Of a DNA stretch of 64,000 bases, positions 12,061 to 27,264 are shown piece after piece. Source of the DNA: Acanthochlamys bracteata (taxonomy: Eukaryota; Streptophyta; Magnoliopsida; Pandanales; Velloziaceae). The translations under genes were made by a program, and so were the position numbers. A model generated the notes under the pieces. It was given only the letters and a program-made list of their open reading frames with translations. It was not told the origin of the DNA and did not search any database. Every line of letters begins with the position of its first letter. Positions within the stretch are counted from its first letter, which is position 1. The stretch covers positions 4,404,501-4,468,500 of the forward strand of contig CM034135.1 of assembly GCA_019914995.1 (NCBI GenBank), given 5' to 3'.

Positions 12061-12942
12061 TTTGCCAGATAAAATAGATGATAAATAATATTGATAAAAT
12101 TAATCAAGTACTTTTATTAAATTAGCAATAAGTATTTAAAATAGGCTACTTATTTGAATAAGCTTTTAATTCATCTCACCAACTGGCGTTTTATAAGTGT
12201 GCGTAGATGAAAGGAACTTATTTTTAAAATAGCATTAAGCTGGAGTTTGGATGAAAACACATTTACAAGCTGAAACGAGAATAAAAATGATTGAAACTTT
12301 TGAGTACATAATATGTGATACATGCTAAATTTATAAATTCCTTTTGACATATAACTATTTTGACTTTTAACATACTTATTAAATATATTTAATTTTTAAG
12401 CATTCTTTAATAAAACTAAATTTGTATACTAATTTATGGTCAGGATGTAGAATGAGATTTCTCAAATAATTATGGACAATTCGAAAATAAAAACATGTAC
12501 ATTATTTCAAATTTCTCGATGATAAAAGGATCATTATTATCACTGCTTAGCTTACAAACAAATAACTTATTTAATTTATAATGCTACCGTTACTCTTAAG
12601 TAAGTCGTGATTTAAATATGTTAAAATCATTTAAGAGTTTACTACTTAGAGTTTATTTTAGACTTAGGGGACGCTTAGAAGAGATTATGAATTGGAGCTT
12701 TTTTGGAATAGAGAATATTTTTGTTCTTTTTGAAAAATAAACTCTATTTTTATTATCTCAAAAAAATAAGAAAAATAAACAATAAAATATCTTACTACGT
12801 AGAATTTTTTTATATATTTTAAATTTTTAAATAAATTCTCTATATATTATAAAAGGTGTATTGAAAAATTTGAAATTAAAAATAAAATTCAGCTTTTAGG
12901 AGAAGCTTTTCCATACACACCGACCACGAAGACTTAAGCATC
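12061..12942. other. A/T-rich spacer, nothing recognised
   Basis: Long A/T-rich sequence with no coding frame of interest. Phrases like GAATTGGAGCTTTTTTGG and AGGAGAAGCTTTTCC near 12690 and 12895 hint at a decayed inverted-repeat element, but I cannot define its ends. Confidence 0.4.
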
Positions 12943-13052
12943 GAGCTAGCTCAAGCCATGCTACTTGCCTTGGGTGCAAGTAGCTAGCAGCTGCAAGTGA
13001 CCCGATGCCTAGGATCACTTGGCATCCAAGTGGTATGGCTAGCTCAAGCCAT
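12943..13052. repeat. Two short perfect hairpins bracketed by a 15-base direct repeat
   Basis: GCTAGCTCAAGCCAT occurs at 12945-12959 and 13038-13052. Between the copies are a perfect 9-base stem with a 7-base loop (12960-12984, arms GCTACTTGC and GCAAGTAGC) and a perfect 7-base stem with a 3-base loop (13016-13032, arms CACTTGG and CCAAGTG). Function unknown. Confidence 0.7.
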
Positions 13053-13416
13053 TGGCCTAAGCAACTTTTTAAATTCGAATCAAATGCTTCAGAAGTCTTA
13101 TTCTACTCAGGACATAGGCCGGAGGAATTCCAGAATCCATGCGAACTCAAAATATCAGGAGGCTTCCTAGGAACAGATGGGTTCTGAGAGTCAGTTACCG
13201 AGAGGTCACCAGCAGCGTATCACTTGTAGAATTCATTTTTCTGTTTAGTTACTTGTTTCATTAGTTTTGTAGGTTCTATACAAATAGTTTATTAGATTAA
13301 GAATTCTGGATTGCGTTGGAGTAATAGCAAGACTTATAAATCCATAAATGACACTTGAAATAAGTGTGGAATATTATATTATGTTTTAGTTAAACGATCG
13401 AAACAGACCTTGCTGC

Positions 13417-13809
13417 TAGAGGTGTAAAAATCGGTTGGGCCACGGGATCTGTTGGCCCGACTATCGGTCCGTCCGGTGAACAGTGATAGGACCGGGCCGG
13501 CCTGGCTCAGTCCTACGGGCATGATGGGCCGACTATGTTGGCCTGCCGGGCGGCTCGCCCGCCCAGTTACTGTTCACAGTGACCGGTCAATATTGACCAG
13601 GTCAAATTTTAATAAAAAATATTTTTATATTACTAAAACATAAATTTTAAAAATAAAAAATATTTATTTATTAATTTTATCTTAAAAATAATTTTTAATT
13701 TCTATTTTTTATATAAATTTAAAATATAAATCGAATAAATGGGCCGAATTGGATCGTGAAAAATAAAATCGGGCCGAGCTGGTCCAGCCCGCCTATTTTT
13801 TCACCTAGA
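13417..13809. mobile_element. hAT-type MITE, 393 bp
   Basis: Ends TAGAGGTGTAAAAA and TTTTTTCACCTAGA form imperfect inverted repeats. They are flanked by a perfect 8-base duplication CTTGCTGC (13409-13416 and 13810-13817), the signature size of hAT elements. The left part is unusually GC-rich (GGGCCGGCC-type runs) and the right part A/T-rich. No transposase is encoded. Confidence 0.85.
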
Positions 13810-13874
13810 CTTGCTGCCGTCCGATCGTAGTACAGAATTTTTCACTTTCTTAGGCTAAGTACATGTTTCAGTTA

Positions 13875-14036
13875 GGATGTGTTTTAAATATATCAAAATT
13901 TAGTTATTTAAAATATTTTAAAAAGTTTTACTTTCTTTTTAAATTCATTTTTAAATAAAATTAAAGCACACACTTATAGTAAAACTTGACTTTTTCATTT
14001 TTATAAAATTCATTTTCGAATATTTAAAACACATAC
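13875..14036. mobile_element. Tourist-like MITE, 162 bp
   Basis: Inverted ends GGATGTGTTTTAAATAT and ATATTTAAAACACATAC are flanked by TTA on both sides (13872-13874 and 14037-14039), as expected for PIF/Harbinger-derived MITEs. It is non-coding. Confidence 0.8.
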
Positions 14037-14739
14037 TTACTATAACCCTATTTTTTCTCCAAATTTTAAATTTAATACTTTATATATTTTAATTATCGGT
14101 CTAAACTTTAGTACCACTTTTACAACGAATTTATTTCATCAAAATTTTATTTTAAATATTTTTTATTTAAATTGCTACTTCAATTTTTATTTTGATTAAA
14201 ATTTATTTTTACGAAGTTCGCTTCTGTCAAATTCAGATTGATTAAGTAAACTATAAGCTTATAACTATTTGATGGGTAGGGCTTTATCACGCATGTACTT
14301 TTGAGTCTCAAAGAACGAAAGCTCACACGGCCCAGTTAACCGTTGAGCACTATCAACTGTCACAAGTATGCTTTGATTAGAGAGAAATTCTTCGTTTGCC
14401 GTTGCCGCCATATATTTTAATATATTTTAAGAGGCCGTTTGAAAAAAAAAGTTTTTAAAGAAATCTTTAATATTTTATTTTATATATAATTATTTTATAT
14501 TTATATTTTTATTTGAAATTTTCTTTTACAATTATATTAATTTTTTAAAATTAAAAAAAATTTAGAAGTGATGAACTCCAGATCGTGCCAAGTCACACGA
14601 CCACTTTTTCTGGCACCTTCTACCATAAACTTTTCTCAAGTGCGGACAGCTGTTCTTACTCCAACGCTACGTTGTCGTATTCTTATCCTCGTGGCATATC
14701 CTAATTCAACAATCTCATCTTCTCGAAGCAATTAATCTA

Positions 14740-14748
14740 ACACGTGTC
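14740..14748. promoter_or_regulatory. G-box / ABRE upstream of the LEA gene
   Basis: ACACGTGTC, a palindromic CACGTG core, lies about 170 bases before the LEA start codon and just before a CCAAT string. This motif binds ABA-response bZIP factors in many seed genes. Use here is inferred from motif and gene type. Confidence 0.6.
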
Positions 14749-14919
14749 CAATAACTCCCATTACATCACTCAAGACTCCCAAGTCATTTTTTCACGATTC
14801 CAGTTAGCATGAACCATTAACAACAGTTTCCATCAGTTCCGTTTCTTCCATTTCTTCTTCAATCAATCAATTGAAACATCAGGGCAGAGACAAAACCAAC
14901 TCAACCAAAGATCAGAACC

Positions 14920-17097
14920 ATGTCTTCGGTTCAACAAGGTTCAGCTGAGGAACGTGCATGGGCAGCGACAACAGAAGAAGCTGCTGAAGTTCGCCGGCAG
15001 CGCGTCAGCGAGCTGGAGTCTTTACAGCAACCGCAATCTTTCCTTGATTCTGACGCTCAGCATCGTCCCGCCGGCACATACCAAGGGACTGGTGGAAACA
15101 TCTTCAGTAGTATCAAAGAAAGCACTAGTTCTCTTCTGTCCGCAGTTAAAGAAGCTACTGTTGGTTCTGGACATGAAGCTTCAGCTGAGGAGAGGTCTCT
15201 TAATGCAGCTGTTGTTCAGGGTCACAGAGATAGAACGCCGGGGGAGAGATTTGATGGCTCTGGAGAAGAGTACACGGTCGGTGATGCGGCGAGGGATGCG
15301 AAGAACGAAGAGGAGCAAATGATCGGCGACGCTGCACGGCGTACTAAAGATTATGTTGGTAAAAAGAAGGATCAAGCTATGTTCACATTGAAGGATTTAC
15401 CTCAGGATGCTAACGAGAACGTGCAGGATCGCCGGAGCGATGATGAGAAGTACACCTTGAGAGACGCGGCCGGCGATGCTAAGAATTTCGCTGCTGAGGC
15501 GAAGGATGATGAAGAGAGTGTGATAGATGATTCAGCAAAGAAGACTAAGGAGTATGCTGGAGATGTTAAAGATCAGGCGAAAAACACGATGGCGCATGAG
15601 AAGGATATGGTGAAAGGTGAGGCAGAGAAGGCGAAGGATTATGTCGGCGATAAGAAAGATAGAGCAAAGGATCAGGTGCATGCTGTGAAGGAGAATGCTG
15701 ATGAGGCAAAGGAAGATCAAGAGAGAATGGCCGGTGACGCGGCACAGAGGACTCGGGAGTTTGCTGGTGAAACGAAGGATCAAGCAGCGAACACATTTAC
15801 TGATACTGCACAGAGGATCAAGGGTTATGCTGGTGAGAAGAAGGATCAAGTAATGGGTTCATTAAGGGGAGCTAAGGATTCTGCCGGTGAAGTAAAGGAT
15901 GGTGAAGAGCGTATGATCGGTGATGCAGCCCAAAGGTCTAGGGACACTTTGAAGGGTGCTAAGGACTATGCGATTGAGGCGAAAGAAAGCGAAGAACGCA
16001 TGATTGGTGATGCAGCACAGAGGACTAAGGACTATGTTGGGGACAAGAAAGATCGAGCCATGGATACACTGAAAGAGTCGAAGGATTCTGCTGCTGATGC
16101 AAAGAATGATGCAGAACAGATGGTTGGTGGTGCGTCAGAGAATATGAAGGGTTATGTAGGAGAGAAGAAGGATGAAGGGAAGCATATGGCGAGTGATCAT
16201 GAAAGGAACGTGAATGATGACATGGCTGATCGCAGGGGTGGAGAGGAAGGCAAGCGCACAATGATTGATTCTGCAAGAGGTGCTATGGATTATCTTAGTG
16301 GAAAGAAGGAAGAGTTGAGGAAGAGCTTGGCTGGGGATGCAAAGGTATGAATGAACTCTTGCCTTTTCTATCAGAATCTAGGAATTCTCCTGTCGTTTTA
16401 TTTTGTGATTACAGTAATTCTTGAAGAAAAGCTTTCGTCAAATTAAAATGGTCGCTATATAACAACTTAGAATGATCTTGAATGCACTAGTTCTTACAAC
16501 CAAGATTGGTGCATAATTTGATTTCAATGCGAAGGTTGATCCCTGTAATAGATTGCAAGGCGCGTAGAGAGGTTAGGCAGGACGCAGCCATTTATTCATA
16601 TATTAGAACTGGTTGCGGTAGTTGCGATTGTGTTGATGATTATCTCTTTGGGGCTTTTAGTTCTGAATTTTGTGTTTTTTTTATTGTAGACACGAATGGG
16701 GCAAACACCAGAATCTGTAAATATCAGGCAGCAGATAGTCAAGGAAAGGGAAAAGGAACGAGAAATCCAGAACTGGGAAGAATTCGAACAATCACGCGAT
16801 GTTGGGGAAAGGTGAGTATAAAGTTTTTAGGAAAATCAGCTGCTTCTGATTTCTAGCAGCAGTTCTAAGTTCTATAGAAAGTGTTGCAAAAAATTCGATG
16901 GCATTCTGCTGAAGAAAATTGGGTTTGGCAGGGGCTCTGATGCATCAAGCAACATCTACGGGGCATGGCCGGTCAGTCCTGGAAGCGTGGTGGAAGCGTT
17001 CAAGCAGAAGATGACCATGCTCGACGAGGTGGTGGAACAGAAACGCGCTGAGCAGCGCCGTTCTGAGACGGGGGACTTGCCAGCCAAGTCACCTTGA
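14920..17097 (+). CDS. LEA group 3 (LEA_4) protein with 11-mer repeats
   Basis: Three exons, 14920-16344, 16690-16811 and 16932-17097, join in frame across GT-AG introns to give 570 residues. Exon 1 encodes a very hydrophilic protein rich in Lys, Asp, Glu and Ala. It has many repeats of forms such as AKDYVGDKKDRAKD and EERMIGDAAQRTKDY, which are 11-residue amphipathic-helix repeats of LEA_4 proteins. The N-terminus (MSSVQQGSAEERAW) begins at the first ATG in the frame. Exons 2 and 3 encode a non-repetitive tail with NWEEFEQSRDVGERG and SNIYGAWPVSPGSVVEAF. Such proteins are disordered in water, fold on drying and protect membranes and enzymes in maturing seeds; that is family knowledge. An ABRE lies upstream. 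The frame is intact with no lesions, so I judge it functional. Confidence 0.9.
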
Positions 17098-17505
17098 CCA
17101 ATATTGGCTTTAAAAAATTAGCTCTTTTAAAGTTAACCAAGTACTTGTTTGGATTTACGAAAGACTACTGAGATTTTAGTTGTTTTTCTGAAATTGTAAG
17201 TGTGTGCCATGCTGTTAATTCATTTTTGATAGCAGAAGCGCGCTGCAAAAGCCTACTCTGTATCCTCAGGGTATCTGAATATGCTCTGTTCAAAGTCGAA
17301 AAGCTACTGTTTGTCATTAACGCTCTCGTACGAGGTTTTGTGAAAAGCTTCTGTACCAAAGGGGCTTGTTGATGGATATTGTGTGAACCTTACTATTGAA
17401 ACTTCATTCCAGATTTTGGTAAGGAGAGGATAAAAGCTGAAACGTCCATTCCTATCATAAAGGCAGCAAATTTTCTCATACGAATCTGTTTCTCATAGGC
17501 ATTTT
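17098..17505. other. 3' flank of the LEA gene
   Basis: Sequence following the LEA stop codon, probably including its 3' untranslated region. No other feature is visible. Confidence 0.4.
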
Positions 17506-17712
17506 GGGCGTGTTTAAAAAAATGAAGCGAGTTTTTTGGAACTCTTGAAAAAATCAAATTAAAAATATTTAATAAAAAATAAAATTATATATTAATATAA
17601 TATTTTTTAAAAAAATAATTTTTTAAAAAAATTTTATTTTAATTTTTGTATGTATTTTATATTGAAAATAGAGTTTAAAAAAAGTGAATTTGAGGGGTAA
17701 ATAAACACATCC
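17506..17712. mobile_element. Tourist-like MITE, 207 bp
   Basis: Ends GGGCGTGTTTA and TAAACACATCC are inverted repeats with TTT on both sides (17503-17505 and 17713-17715). The interior is A/T-rich. The GGGCGTGTTTA end is shared with the element at 59255. Confidence 0.7.
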
Positions 17713-18049
17713 TTTGTGAAACTACAGTGCAAATGATGATTGGTATTAATTATTTCTTTTATTTTAATTTTTTGTTATAAGTTTTAATATATTTTAATAA
17801 TTGTACGTCGTATATTTACTATTATTTTTAATTAAAACAAGAATAAACTTTAAAAAATATTTTTTGTTTTAAAATATGTAAAACATGTTTTGATAATGGG
17901 CCACACCGTAAGATCGCTGAATACCGAACAACAGAACATACCTTCTGAAACACACATGTAACATATCTGGCATGGAGATACTGCACGCTGGACCAACTTA
18001 CAAGTGGTGCAATTTCAGATTCTCAGACGGAAGTAGTCAAATTCACTGA

Positions 18050-18275
18050 GGGCCTTTTTACCAACCTACCAAATTTATTTTTTTTAACACTTCTAATACA
18101 AAATAGTAAAATTTTACAATAAGTTTTTTTATCAAAAATTTATTTTAAATTTTAAATTTAATTTACTTTTAAGACAACTAAATATAAAAAATTATGTTTT
18201 ATAAAATATTTTTAATTTTTAATATTTTTTAAATTTATTTTGAAAAATCAGTTTATCTTAAAATAAACACGCACC
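18050..18275. mobile_element. Decayed Tourist-like MITE
   Basis: The left end GGGCCTTTTTACCAACCTACC resembles the left end of the element at 59255, and the right end AAATAAACACGCACC is its inverted partner. Target duplications are not clear. It lies just beyond the 3' end of the ARF gene. Confidence 0.5.
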
Positions 18276-18548
18276 AAAACCCATGAAATCGAAAAGAAGC
18301 TGAAGCAAGATATTTACCAGAATCTTCATACTATCTTAAAACTAAAACTAATCCACAAACATAAATAATAGGTCAATGGCTGAAAAGGTTTAGTGATGTA
18401 TGAGATAAAAATCTTTCAGAATATTAAGAAAAACGATCCTACGAAAACCAGCCTAACAACATAAAGGATAAGTAAGCAGCCACTAACTATAATAGGAGGA
18501 GCACCCTTCAATTGTTATGGCCAAGCACCCTTGGAACCTTTGAAATGT

Positions 18549-22399
<3,851 letters not shown>

Positions 22400-22481
22400 A
22401 GAGCCGTTTGGATAGTTGAAAACAGTAAAATAAAAGTGTTTGGATAAATAATTTATTTATTTTTTTTCAATTTATAAGTTA

Positions 22482-22512
<31 letters not shown>

Positions 22513-22744
22513 TATTGTAAATAATGTTTATGTCTTTGTATAATTTTTTTTAATTTTTCAACTCTTTTTTATCAAACACTTTATTCAATTTTTTTTAAAA
22601 AAATAAAAATTATCCAAATATATCCCTTTTTTTCTAAAAAAAAGTTTTCACTTACTATTTTAAAAAAATCAAAAAAATAATTTTTATCAAAAAAATAATT
22701 TTCATCATAAAAATTAAAATTTTTAAATTTAGCCAAACGGTCCC
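22400..22744. mobile_element. MITE with GCCGTTTGG ends
   Basis: Left end AGAGCCGTTTGGATAG and right end AGCCAAACGGTCCC are imperfect inverted repeats around an A/T-rich core with an AT microsatellite (about 22491-22512). Target duplications are ambiguous (TTA or TAA). It abuts the probable ARF leader. Confidence 0.6.
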
Positions 22745-24000
22745 TAAAATATGAACTTTGACCTTCGAAGATGGGGCATGTTTCCTATATAAACTCACGT
22801 CCATAAAATTGAGTTAAAATTAAAATTAAAAATTAAAAGTATTTATAAAAAAATAAAAATTTATATTTAATTTATATTATGAATAAATTTTAATATTTCT
22901 GTTATTTTTTGAAATTTCTTTTCTGATTCAAAATTGTGGTGTAACATGTATTTCCCTTGTTCCGGTTGTGAAATAAATGAAATAAATCAAAAAATAAATT
23001 TTTGTTCAAAACTGAAATCTTATTGGAACTGTCCATATCCGGTTCATCTTTCGGAACCATATCACATTCCGGATCTGATGAAATAGGATGAATTGAGACG
23101 GTATTTACTTAAATTAATTAAAATATTTTTAAAATTTTAATTTATTTTATATTAAAATGAGTTTCAAAAAAGTTTAAAAATAAGTAAATAAATCTAAATA
23201 AAAAGCTCATTTCTCGCTCATAAAATTTTGTATAAATTATTTTAAAAATTAATCTTGTTTTTTAAAAAAATTAAATTATTTTTTATTTTAAAAAAAGTAT
23301 ATTTTTATAAGTATTTCTAAATATTTTCTAATTCTAACAAACGGCACCTCTATGCCATGTATTCTTTGCATCCGTCAAAGCAATTTTTTATATATCGATT
23401 ATTAATGTTTTAGTACGATGAAATTGAGTTTTTGAAATTAAATTAGATTGAATATTTTAAAAAATAAGTTATATATGAATTTAATAAAGGAATTATTAAA
23501 AGTATATTTGAATTAAAAATTTAATGAAAAAGTGTGTATACCGTGAAGTAAAATAAGTTCTTATTATAATTTAAGCTTGAATAATTTTTTTGGCAAATAA
23601 GAGATTTCCAAAAGTATATAGTGAAGCCTACTTAGGCTAAATTATATGTATTTCATAACTAGAAAATCATAATTAATGAACTGAGACATTTGCAATTCTT
23701 TACTTTTCGTGGCAGCATCATCTCAAACAAGATTTCCCGATTTAATCCTCTATTTCCTCTGTAGGCACAACCATGGCATTCCACTTGATTACCGCATGTG
23801 ATCTTTATTTATTGGATGATGATTAATAAGTTTTTGTAAATATTGCCACTTATTTATGATTTCATAAATAAATTTTTCTACTAAATTTACTTAGAGTGAT
23901 TTTTTATATTTTATTTTTATACATTTATTTATAAACCTATTTTTAATAATAAATTATGTTTAAAAATTTTACTTTCTGAAATTTTTTTTCACACATCTAT
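22745..24000. other. A/T-rich spacer with a possible small MITE at 23095-23350
   Basis: Mostly A/T-rich and non-coding. GAGACGGTATTTACTT at 23095 and AACAAACGGCACCTC ending at 23350 could be worn inverted ends of a MITE. No gene is seen. Confidence 0.35.
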
Positions 24001-26740
24001 AGGGTTGTTTGGATAGACCTTTTTTTAACTTATAAATTAAAAAAATTTCAAACAGTGATTTCAGGTGTTTGGTTAATCTACTTATAAATAACTTTGTGCG
24101 ACTTATAAGTTGGAAAACAATAACTTAGTCAGAGTAACTTTTCAAAAAAATCGCACGAAACTTTTTTGAAATGATGTAGAAAATAACTATATGGTCACTG
24201 TAAGTTTACATAATTAGACATATATACATTTTATCCCTTACCTATTTCACTCAGATTTTCTCATTCGTTCGCACCCAATCTAATCCTAAGTTTTTTCTCT
24301 CCGTCTGTTCTCTCCAATCTTCGATCGCGAGGAAGAATGCCGATCGTGGAGACTCAGAAATTTTGAGAAAATCGAATCTGAAATCAGTAATCAAACCGAT
24401 CGCGGGAGAGAAAATTTGACGAGTGATTCGTCGTCCTTTCCATGATCTTCATCTTGCTGCTCTTTTTCTATCTGTTGAATCTGTTGCTGTTGTTGTTGGT
24501 GAATGTCATTCCAACCCAGAGAAGATGAGGAGGGGGAGACTTCAAGGACAAAATTTGAACGAAGGCTATGACGGGGAGGCGAAGAGAATAATCCGGTTGC
24601 GGCTCCCATGATCTGCTTCTGACTTTGCTTCGCTGTGCTTCCGGCAACTGCGCATTTCTTCTTCATGGTTGATCTCTATCGTTGGGTGAAACAGATCTCT
24701 CTCTTTCTCGTTCTTCTTTCGAATTTGATTTTTCTTTTTCAGAAATTGTAGACTTCAAGGCTTCAATTCTTAATCCAGGTACGCTTGATTCGATTTTTTA
24801 TCCAATTTCTATTTTTCGTTCTTTAATCAAGCAATCTGGCTGGAATTTGAAGAATTTTCAAGCATTGTACTTTTTGTTGGGTATGATAGGATATATTTAT
24901 TATAATTCTGGCTCTACTTTCTTGTCGATTTCGATTTTAAGTTTTCAATCAAGAACTTAATACTGTACTTTAGAAAGGTTAGTCGTTCTTAAGGTGTTTC
25001 GGGATGACTTACATGAGACTATGTATTCTGGAAAGTTTGTAGACCTCTTTTCTTGTTATGTATTGATGTTCGAGTTTATTGTGTGTGGATGCTCTGAGTT
25101 GCAATCCTCATATATCTATTTTTTGCAATAGCGAGCAAATGCTATAGGTCATACATCATATTGCAACTCATTGATTTCATACTTCATTACCATTTCAATT
25201 TATAGAAAAGCAGTTTTTCTTTTTCTATGTTCAATGGCCTAAAAGCCGTTTGAATTGGTTGCTTGTAACAAGTTTGCTGAAATGTCTTATTGATTTTAGC
25301 TCACTATTGGTGAAATTTGGTTTCTAGAGTAGTACTAATTTTTTACATACAGGTGCTCGAGAAAATGCCAGATTGATTTTTCCCGGTACAGTGTAGTTGT
25401 TTCTACTCTATCTTCGATATTGCAAACTAATTTTGATTGACTTTAAAAACTTTGGAGTTGTTGTCGATGATTTTATAACTTGGGCTTGTGTTACTAGTGT
25501 TTGAAAAATTGTTAATCTTCATTGCTGCTCAATGCATAGAAGATCAGTATATTTAAGCTTTAGGATTCACCAATTCTTAATTGATATGTGTATCCATTTT
25601 TAAATTGTGATTGGGTAGAATCATAATAGAGAGTCTTCTTTTTCTTTATCTTCTGTTGTCAACTTAAAAGTTTTGTTTTGTAACAGGTTAAAATTCTGAC
25701 CAGAGCTCAGTGTTCCTAAGGTGAGCCGAAGTTGATCTCTTTCAAGCGTAGAACTTCGTTATATAAATTTCTTAAAAGAATACTAACTTGTGTATTTGAT
25801 GCTATGTCAGGCGCTTGATGTCCTCGATAAGTTTGCTTAACAAAATCTTGAATTCTCCTCAAAGCAAGAAAAAAATTCTTAGGTGGTACTAAAGACACTC
25901 GTAAAGTTTTCAACGCTCAAGATTAGTTCGTTTAGGGTTTATACGTTGTGTACCAGATTTTGTCAGAAGAGGAGAAATTAGCGTCTCATAGTGAGGGAGC
26001 TGGTCTTACTGCAAAGTAGTTTGCATAGAGATGGTGGCACACCTGAGCTTGTATCATAAATGTTGTAAAATATGGCGACAGCTTTAGTACTTGATTGTTA
26101 AATTAAATTATATGAAACATAAAAATAAATGGTAAATGATATGAGTTTTTGCTAAATCCTGCTATTGTTATTTGAGTAGTTCCTAGCATGCAAGGGAGAT
26201 TTTCTATGGCCTGTATGTATTTTCTAATTTTATTATTGTTATTTGAGTAGTGCATTTTATAATAAATTGTAATATATTTACAATATATACTTATAATGAT
26301 TTTGTAAATAAGCATTTTAGTAAATATGATACGCACAATGATAATTATACGTACAAATAATAATATATTTATATTTTTAGAATTAACTTAAAAATATATT
26401 TATAAACTAATTATTAATTTTAAATAATAATATTTATAAATATTTATAAATTTAATATTAGTATTATAAATGTGAGTAAAAATAATAATATATAAAAGAT
26501 TTTCGTATATGTATATATAAACTATTATATTACAAAAATATTTAAGTCTTTTTATATTTTTTTCCTAATTTTAAAGTTTTTTTGCCAAACATTGTTTTTA
26601 ACTTTTTTTTAAAAAAAGTTAATTTTATCCAAACCCATAGCTTTCTTTTTTATAAAAAATTAATAGCTTCTTTTTTAAAAAAAATGCAAAAAATTAATTT
26701 ATAAAAAAGTTAAAAATTTTCAACTCATCCAAACGGCCTC
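24001..26740. mobile_element. Possible non-autonomous DNA transposon carrying host-like sequence
   Basis: Ends AGGGTTGTTTGGAT and ATCCAAACGGCCTC are similar in inverted orientation and have TAT on both sides. The 2.7 kb interior is not transposase. It contains C/T-rich leader-like sequence with intron-like T-rich stretches (about 24240-25720). It also has an open frame on the minus strand at 24666-24391 with a run of Gln (LGWNDIHQQQQQQIQQIEKE) that I do not recognise. This could be a captured promoter and first exon (Pack-type element), or a decayed host gene between two unrelated MITEs. The right 180 bases repeat the GTTTGG motif internally, so nested insertions are possible. Confidence 0.35.
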
Positions 26741-27264
26741 TATAGTCAAGCAGTCATCTTTTTGAACGAGTTATTTTGGCCTTTTCTTTACGGAAGTCCA
26801 AATCAGTCGAACCAGTTCAGTCGGGCTTTTGTGGACCAGAGCAGTAGCGTGTCCCTTGCCCAGACCACATGCTCAACTCGAACCACCCAAAATTAAAACC
26901 GGATCAAGAGATGGTAATATATGAACTAGCCACCGATCAAATTCAGATCAAGTAAATGAGTTAGGATCGAGTTTAGATTGATTCAAATTAATTTATTTAA
27001 TCTATATAATTATTTATATAATATATTATATATTTATATTTATTTTATTAATTTTAATTATCACGATTTAAATTAATTTAATTATTAAATATATTAAATT
27101 AAATTGATAATTCTAATTTATATAAATGTATAAATTAGATCAGTTATTCTATAGATCGATCAGAACCGCTAAATTCCTCTGCACCACTTACTTTAGCGAG
27201 CGGGGAATGCTGCAGCTGCTGTTCTGGTGACGGCTGCTTTCGACGGCGACGGAATCAGACGAAG
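26741..27264. other. Spacer and promoter of the S26-like gene
   Basis: A/T-rich sequence with an ATATATGAACTAGCC phrase like the start of the hAT-type repeat at 34735, then GC-richer sequence from about 27170 that probably holds the promoter and leader of the next gene. Confidence 0.4.

Noticed and set aside
12943-13052. microRNA precursor
   Set aside because: The stems are only 7-9 base pairs, far shorter than a plant microRNA precursor needs.
15181-16276. Several minus-strand open frames under the LEA gene
   Set aside because: They are shadows of the repetitive LEA coding sequence; its codon bias leaves few stops on the opposite strand.
24391-24666. Gln-rich protein gene on the minus strand
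   Set aside because: Listed only as part of a possible transposon. No recognisable domain and no further exons were found.
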